A stretch of 64,000 nt of DNA from assembly GCA_027559495.1 (NCBI GenBank), contig JAMXSV010000003.1:1798001-1862000 (forward strand), read 5' to 3'. The notes below the pieces were generated by a model that was not told where the DNA came from, did not search any database, and saw only the letters and a list, made by a program, of their open reading frames with translations. This DNA is from Aurifilum marmelostoma (lineage: Eukaryota; Ascomycota; Sordariomycetes; Diaporthales; Cryphonectriaceae). Below, in pieces: positions 60,476-64,000 of this stretch (position 1 is its first letter; the number at the start of each line of letters is the position of its first letter). The translations under genes were made by a program, and so were the position numbers.

Positions 60476-60609
60476 CCAGAGGGAATTAAGGCGATCGGTA
60501 TGAGGAAAACAGAATGGGTAGCGGTAACAATGAGTAAGTAGTAGGAAGGAAGAAAGGGATGTGTAGGCGTAGGCGCAGGATGGATGGATGCGTGCATGCA
60601 TTGCATAGA

Positions 60610-60847
60610 GTACCTACAGTACCGCGGGCAGCAAGCCCCAGACAAGGGAACCCAAGTGCGTACTGTAGTAGCGTACAGCGTACATGGAGCGTAAGTGAAA
60701 GCGTCCAAGGGCCACCACGGATGCGCGCGCAATGTACATGGCCGGGGCCCACGACGACGGCGCTACTCCATAGTACTGTGAGATGGTATCGTACGTACAT
60801 AGTGCGGTAAAATGGTACAGTATGTACCTGTGTACAGGGTACGTACC
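60610..60847. other. GTAC-rich cluster
   Basis: Fourteen GTAC tetramers in about 240 bp, where about one is expected, including GTACGTAC twice. Smaller clusters lie at 8738-8770, 12150-12220, 27395-27425, 42437-42455 and 42994-43072, all outside genes. The function is unknown. Confidence 0.7.
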
Positions 60848-63800
60848 GAGATACCCTGTCTGTGCCTTAGGTGGTGCCTTGATGCCTTGTCGCTTCAGGT
60901 ATGGACCAGCTGCTAGTTACAGGATTCTCGCTGCGCCAGCACAACGTGTGGGTGCACGACCGTGTGTGTAATTGTGAAGAGCCACCTGTCCCAGGAAATC
61001 GTGGTCCATACCACACCACACCAGACAAGCAAGGGCATAAGCAAGGGGGGGGGGTCCCGAGGAAACAAGATTATTGACGACAGTCAATGCGCAGAAACTG
61101 CGACCCCCCCTTCAATTGCCTGAGGTTCAAATCTGAAAAAGCTGTGGACCACCGGTGCCACGGGTCATGACTTGGGATCCCTGGAAACGGGCGTGGTTGT
61201 GTGGGTACTTGTGGTACGTACCAGGTTCAGGACACGACCCGGAGGGGACAACCTGAACCCATCACGGATGCAACATCGCTGGATCGCCTCACCCGCGCCC
61301 TGCCCCAGATGAGGCTCGAGGCTAACCGAATTCCACCACCTCCTCCAGCTAGAACTCCCCAGATACTAACATGTACTTGGTAATTAGTGGCACTGGTATA
61401 GTAGTGCCATGTACCAAATAACTGCTGGAATGGTTTGCCTTGGGCAAACTTGTCTTGGGTTGGCGGGCTTATCCGCAACCACTTTCGAAAGGGAGACAAG
61501 CCTTTGTATACTGAGCAGGACATCAATTTAATGCACAAGACCAACGGCCCCAAGAGTCGTGGCGGATCGTATAGACGTGCATTCCCTGATACTTGTCATG
61601 CGGAATAATGGCCGTGGCTGGCGAGGGCCTCAACTTCTGGCCGCGACGAAGGAGAGGGGTTCCAGAGCGAGAAGGGATTCCTTTCACGAGGACCCCAGCC
61701 AGCCAGCCTGGCCAGGCCAGGCCAGTCCCCCCCAGCCATGACAACGACGGCCAGCGTGCATCTGGTGGGAGGGATGGATGGGAATGCGTACATCAGCTAG
61801 CGGACGCCTTCTCCGGGAGGGCGGTTGGCCCTGAAAGATCAAGCTCAGTTAATACCCGCCCTTATTATTGGGAGAACACTGCATGCGTGGTGGTTTCGGG
61901 GATCCCTTCACCTTAGGTAGGGAGTTCAGGCGCTTGGTAGATCAGGTAGGAGCGAGACTCGCAGGTCTTCTTCGATGGAGTTGCCAAATTAAGACGTTTT
62001 CAAGATTTGACGTTATGTGAAGGGGTGAGGCTGTGGTACAAAGGTACCTGCCACAGTACCTGATCTTACAGCTTCCAGTTTCGACATCCCCTCCCCCCGG
62101 CTCTTTCCTTCCCTCCCACCCCCACCGCACGGGCGTTGACTTCAGCCGGGAACAAGGCATCCTGGACTTACCAGACGCTGTGTAGAAGGAAACAGAGAGA
62201 GAGAGAGAGACAAGAAGAAAAAGAAAGCAAAAAAGAAAAGAAAAAACTTGAGAAGAGCAACGAAAGCGAGAACTACGGGAAGAAGAGAGGAAAGGAAAGA
62301 AGAGAATAGAATAGAAAGGACCGTTGCAGCAGTGCGCAGGAGACGAAGAACAATGAGAGGAAATCTTCTTTCGTCAAGTCTTCTCTTCCCTTCCCAGAGG
62401 AGTTTGATAAGTTGCATGCCCGTGGTTGAGATTCCCTTAGTTCATCTTAGCGTTCATTTCCCAATTGACCCTTTCCTTAGGCTTTCTGACACGTTCATCA
62501 ATAATCAACTACTATGTATAAAACATGCAGAGTTCGTAGATTCCAAGGGCGAATAATCTATCACCTGGTGGACTGTTCGGGATAGACATGTAATCACGCA
62601 GATGTTGGCAGGAACACACAAAGAAGAAGGAAGAAAGAGGGGTCTGCACCTGGCGCGCTAAGGCCAGACCTCCTTCCTGTCACTGCCCCTTCCCCCCCCC
62701 CCCCCCCAAAAACTCACGAGGGGTCGGCACTTGCAGTAGACAGTCCCTCAGGCTGTTCATAGTAACACAAGCGCCCGCAATACCAAGCACAAGCCCCATT
62801 TTCCAGCAGGCACATTCGCACCCGTCGCATTTGGTCATGTCAGATCTGATGATATGATGCGACACCAACCCATCTGACCAACAACCAACGACCCAGAACA
62901 AACCAAGACGTCGGGTTCAGTGGTCATCCTTACCCATCGTTCCCAGCCCCCCTCCTTTCTATATCACTCCTTCCTCTCACGCATGGGTAGACCTCACATA
63001 GTCAAACGGTAAAGCGACGATCCGAGACGGCCCCAATCTGAGGTCATGCAGCCAATATAACCACCGTCACCGCCACGTTACGCAGTGCTGCTCTACGGAG
63101 CACTCTGCATTTCCGATCAATGCCTGACCCGGTCTTGGAATTGGGAGGGGGGGGGCGGGGGCCAAAAAGTTCGATTGTCTGCCACCACCCTACAACGGAG
63201 ATTGTCTTGTCCTCCTCCACTGCAGCCACGATGACAATACCCACACCTCGGCCTGCATGCAGAGAGAACCACATCCATCGAGACTACTTGATGACGAGAC
63301 GGCCAATCAATTACTGCACAGGTGAGTCACTCCTGGAGGGGGGCGGGGATCTAACAAAAAACCAACAGGAATTGGCCACGACAGGATGCTTTTGATGATC
63401 CTGTGTGCGCTGGCTGATTTGTCACCGGCAGCTGGTCGGGTCGGGAGGGTGGTCATGTTGTTTCTTCTACAGATGCAATGCACTCGCCATCTGGCGCCAA
63501 ACCTCGTCGTATCTGCATCTAATCCGGAGTGGCCACCACACCTGCAGAAGAACGGTGAGAGGGCTGGGTCCGATATCCAATCCGCAATGCCGGTTGGGAT
63601 TTTTCCAAATTTCACCTGCATGAGAAGCAAGAAAGTTGCAGCCCAAGACTGCGCCTTTGTATGACCCCCTGGAACCACCAAGGAAAAAAGTCAAACTCAT
63701 CATGGACACGCACGGGTGGCGGCACATGCATTGACGCCGGCGGAGCGCCTGCGACAGTTCATCTTGGCTTGGTTTCCCGCTTCCGTCGCAGGCGCTCGCA

Positions 63801-64000
63801 AAACCCGCGTGCACCGTGAGGTGGCGGCCTCCATGATAGTCTGAAGAGCGGGCCAAAGGTGAAAGAAATCAAATCGAGGTCTCAATGCAGTCAGTCATTA
63901 TGCGCATCCACGACGTATCGCATACAACACATGCAGGGAGGGTAGCAGTCGGCCTGGCCAGAGGAAAGAGTCTTCTCGAAAAGGCTGGTCGTCAGATAAT
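60848..64000. other. Right-hand 3.2 kb, no gene seen
   Basis: No frame resembles a protein family. Features are a G run at 61047-61055, more GTAC sites (61200-61220, 62037-62060), an A/G-rich tract (62190-62320) and a C16 run at 62692-62707. The region may be upstream sequence of a gene beyond the window. Confidence 0.5.

Noticed and set aside
63000..63070. tRNA A-box-like sequence TAGTCAAACGGTAAAGC
   Set aside because: No B-box within 30-60 bp downstream and no acceptor stem.
1..64000. CRISPR array, prophage or other bacterial features
   Set aside because: Introns and eukaryotic gene families throughout. No regularly spaced repeats.

Overview
The window is nuclear DNA of a filamentous ascomycete, most likely a Sordariomycete (Pezizomycotina). 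The evidence is compact genes with short GT-AG introns (about 55-400 bp), GC-rich third codon positions, C/T-rich promoters, a fungal NACHT/WD40 receptor, and a single dispersed 5S rRNA gene lying alone between protein genes. I cannot name the species.

Layout. 1-667: 5' part of TFIIH subunit SSL1 (-), running off the edge. 2313-7348: an NLR-like STAND receptor (lipase-like hydrolase, NACHT, degenerate WD40). 9441-11514: CCCH zinc-finger protein. 12491-13414: SEC65/SRP19. 14276-17340: CPSF endonuclease YSH1 (-), divergent from TAF4 (18186-20218). 21634-22703: PLP-homeostasis protein. 23322-26727: AP-2 alpha (-). 28099-29221: NDUFAF5-like methyltransferase. 29882-30912: ARPC5 (-). Then comes a gene desert of about 20.7 kb, followed by an Nit1/Nit2-type amidase (51594-52834, -), a 5S rRNA gene (53750-53868, -) and a TCP11/SOK1 protein (57032-58970, -) with a very long leader. 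The remaining 3.6 kb has no recognisable gene.

Most genes are unlinked housekeeping functions (transcription, 3'-end formation, protein targeting, endocytosis, actin, complex I assembly), not an operon-like system. The one accessory-type gene is the NLR.

Main unexpected signals. (1) Inside the desert, about 1.03 kb of + strand has no ATG, starts near a TATA box and ends at a consensus splice donor. After a 533-bp intron the first ATG opens a short reading frame that I do not recognise, so this is a candidate small-protein gene with a giant leader. (2) TCP11/SOK1 has a similar ATG-free leader of about 1.2 kb spliced, with every ATG confined to an intron. (3) Three conserved genes each carry one apparent extra base in a G/C homopolymer, which points to systematic sequence error or, less likely, real lesions. 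(4) Also notable are two GC-AG introns, a 14-nt microexon, and dense GTAC clusters in non-coding DNA.
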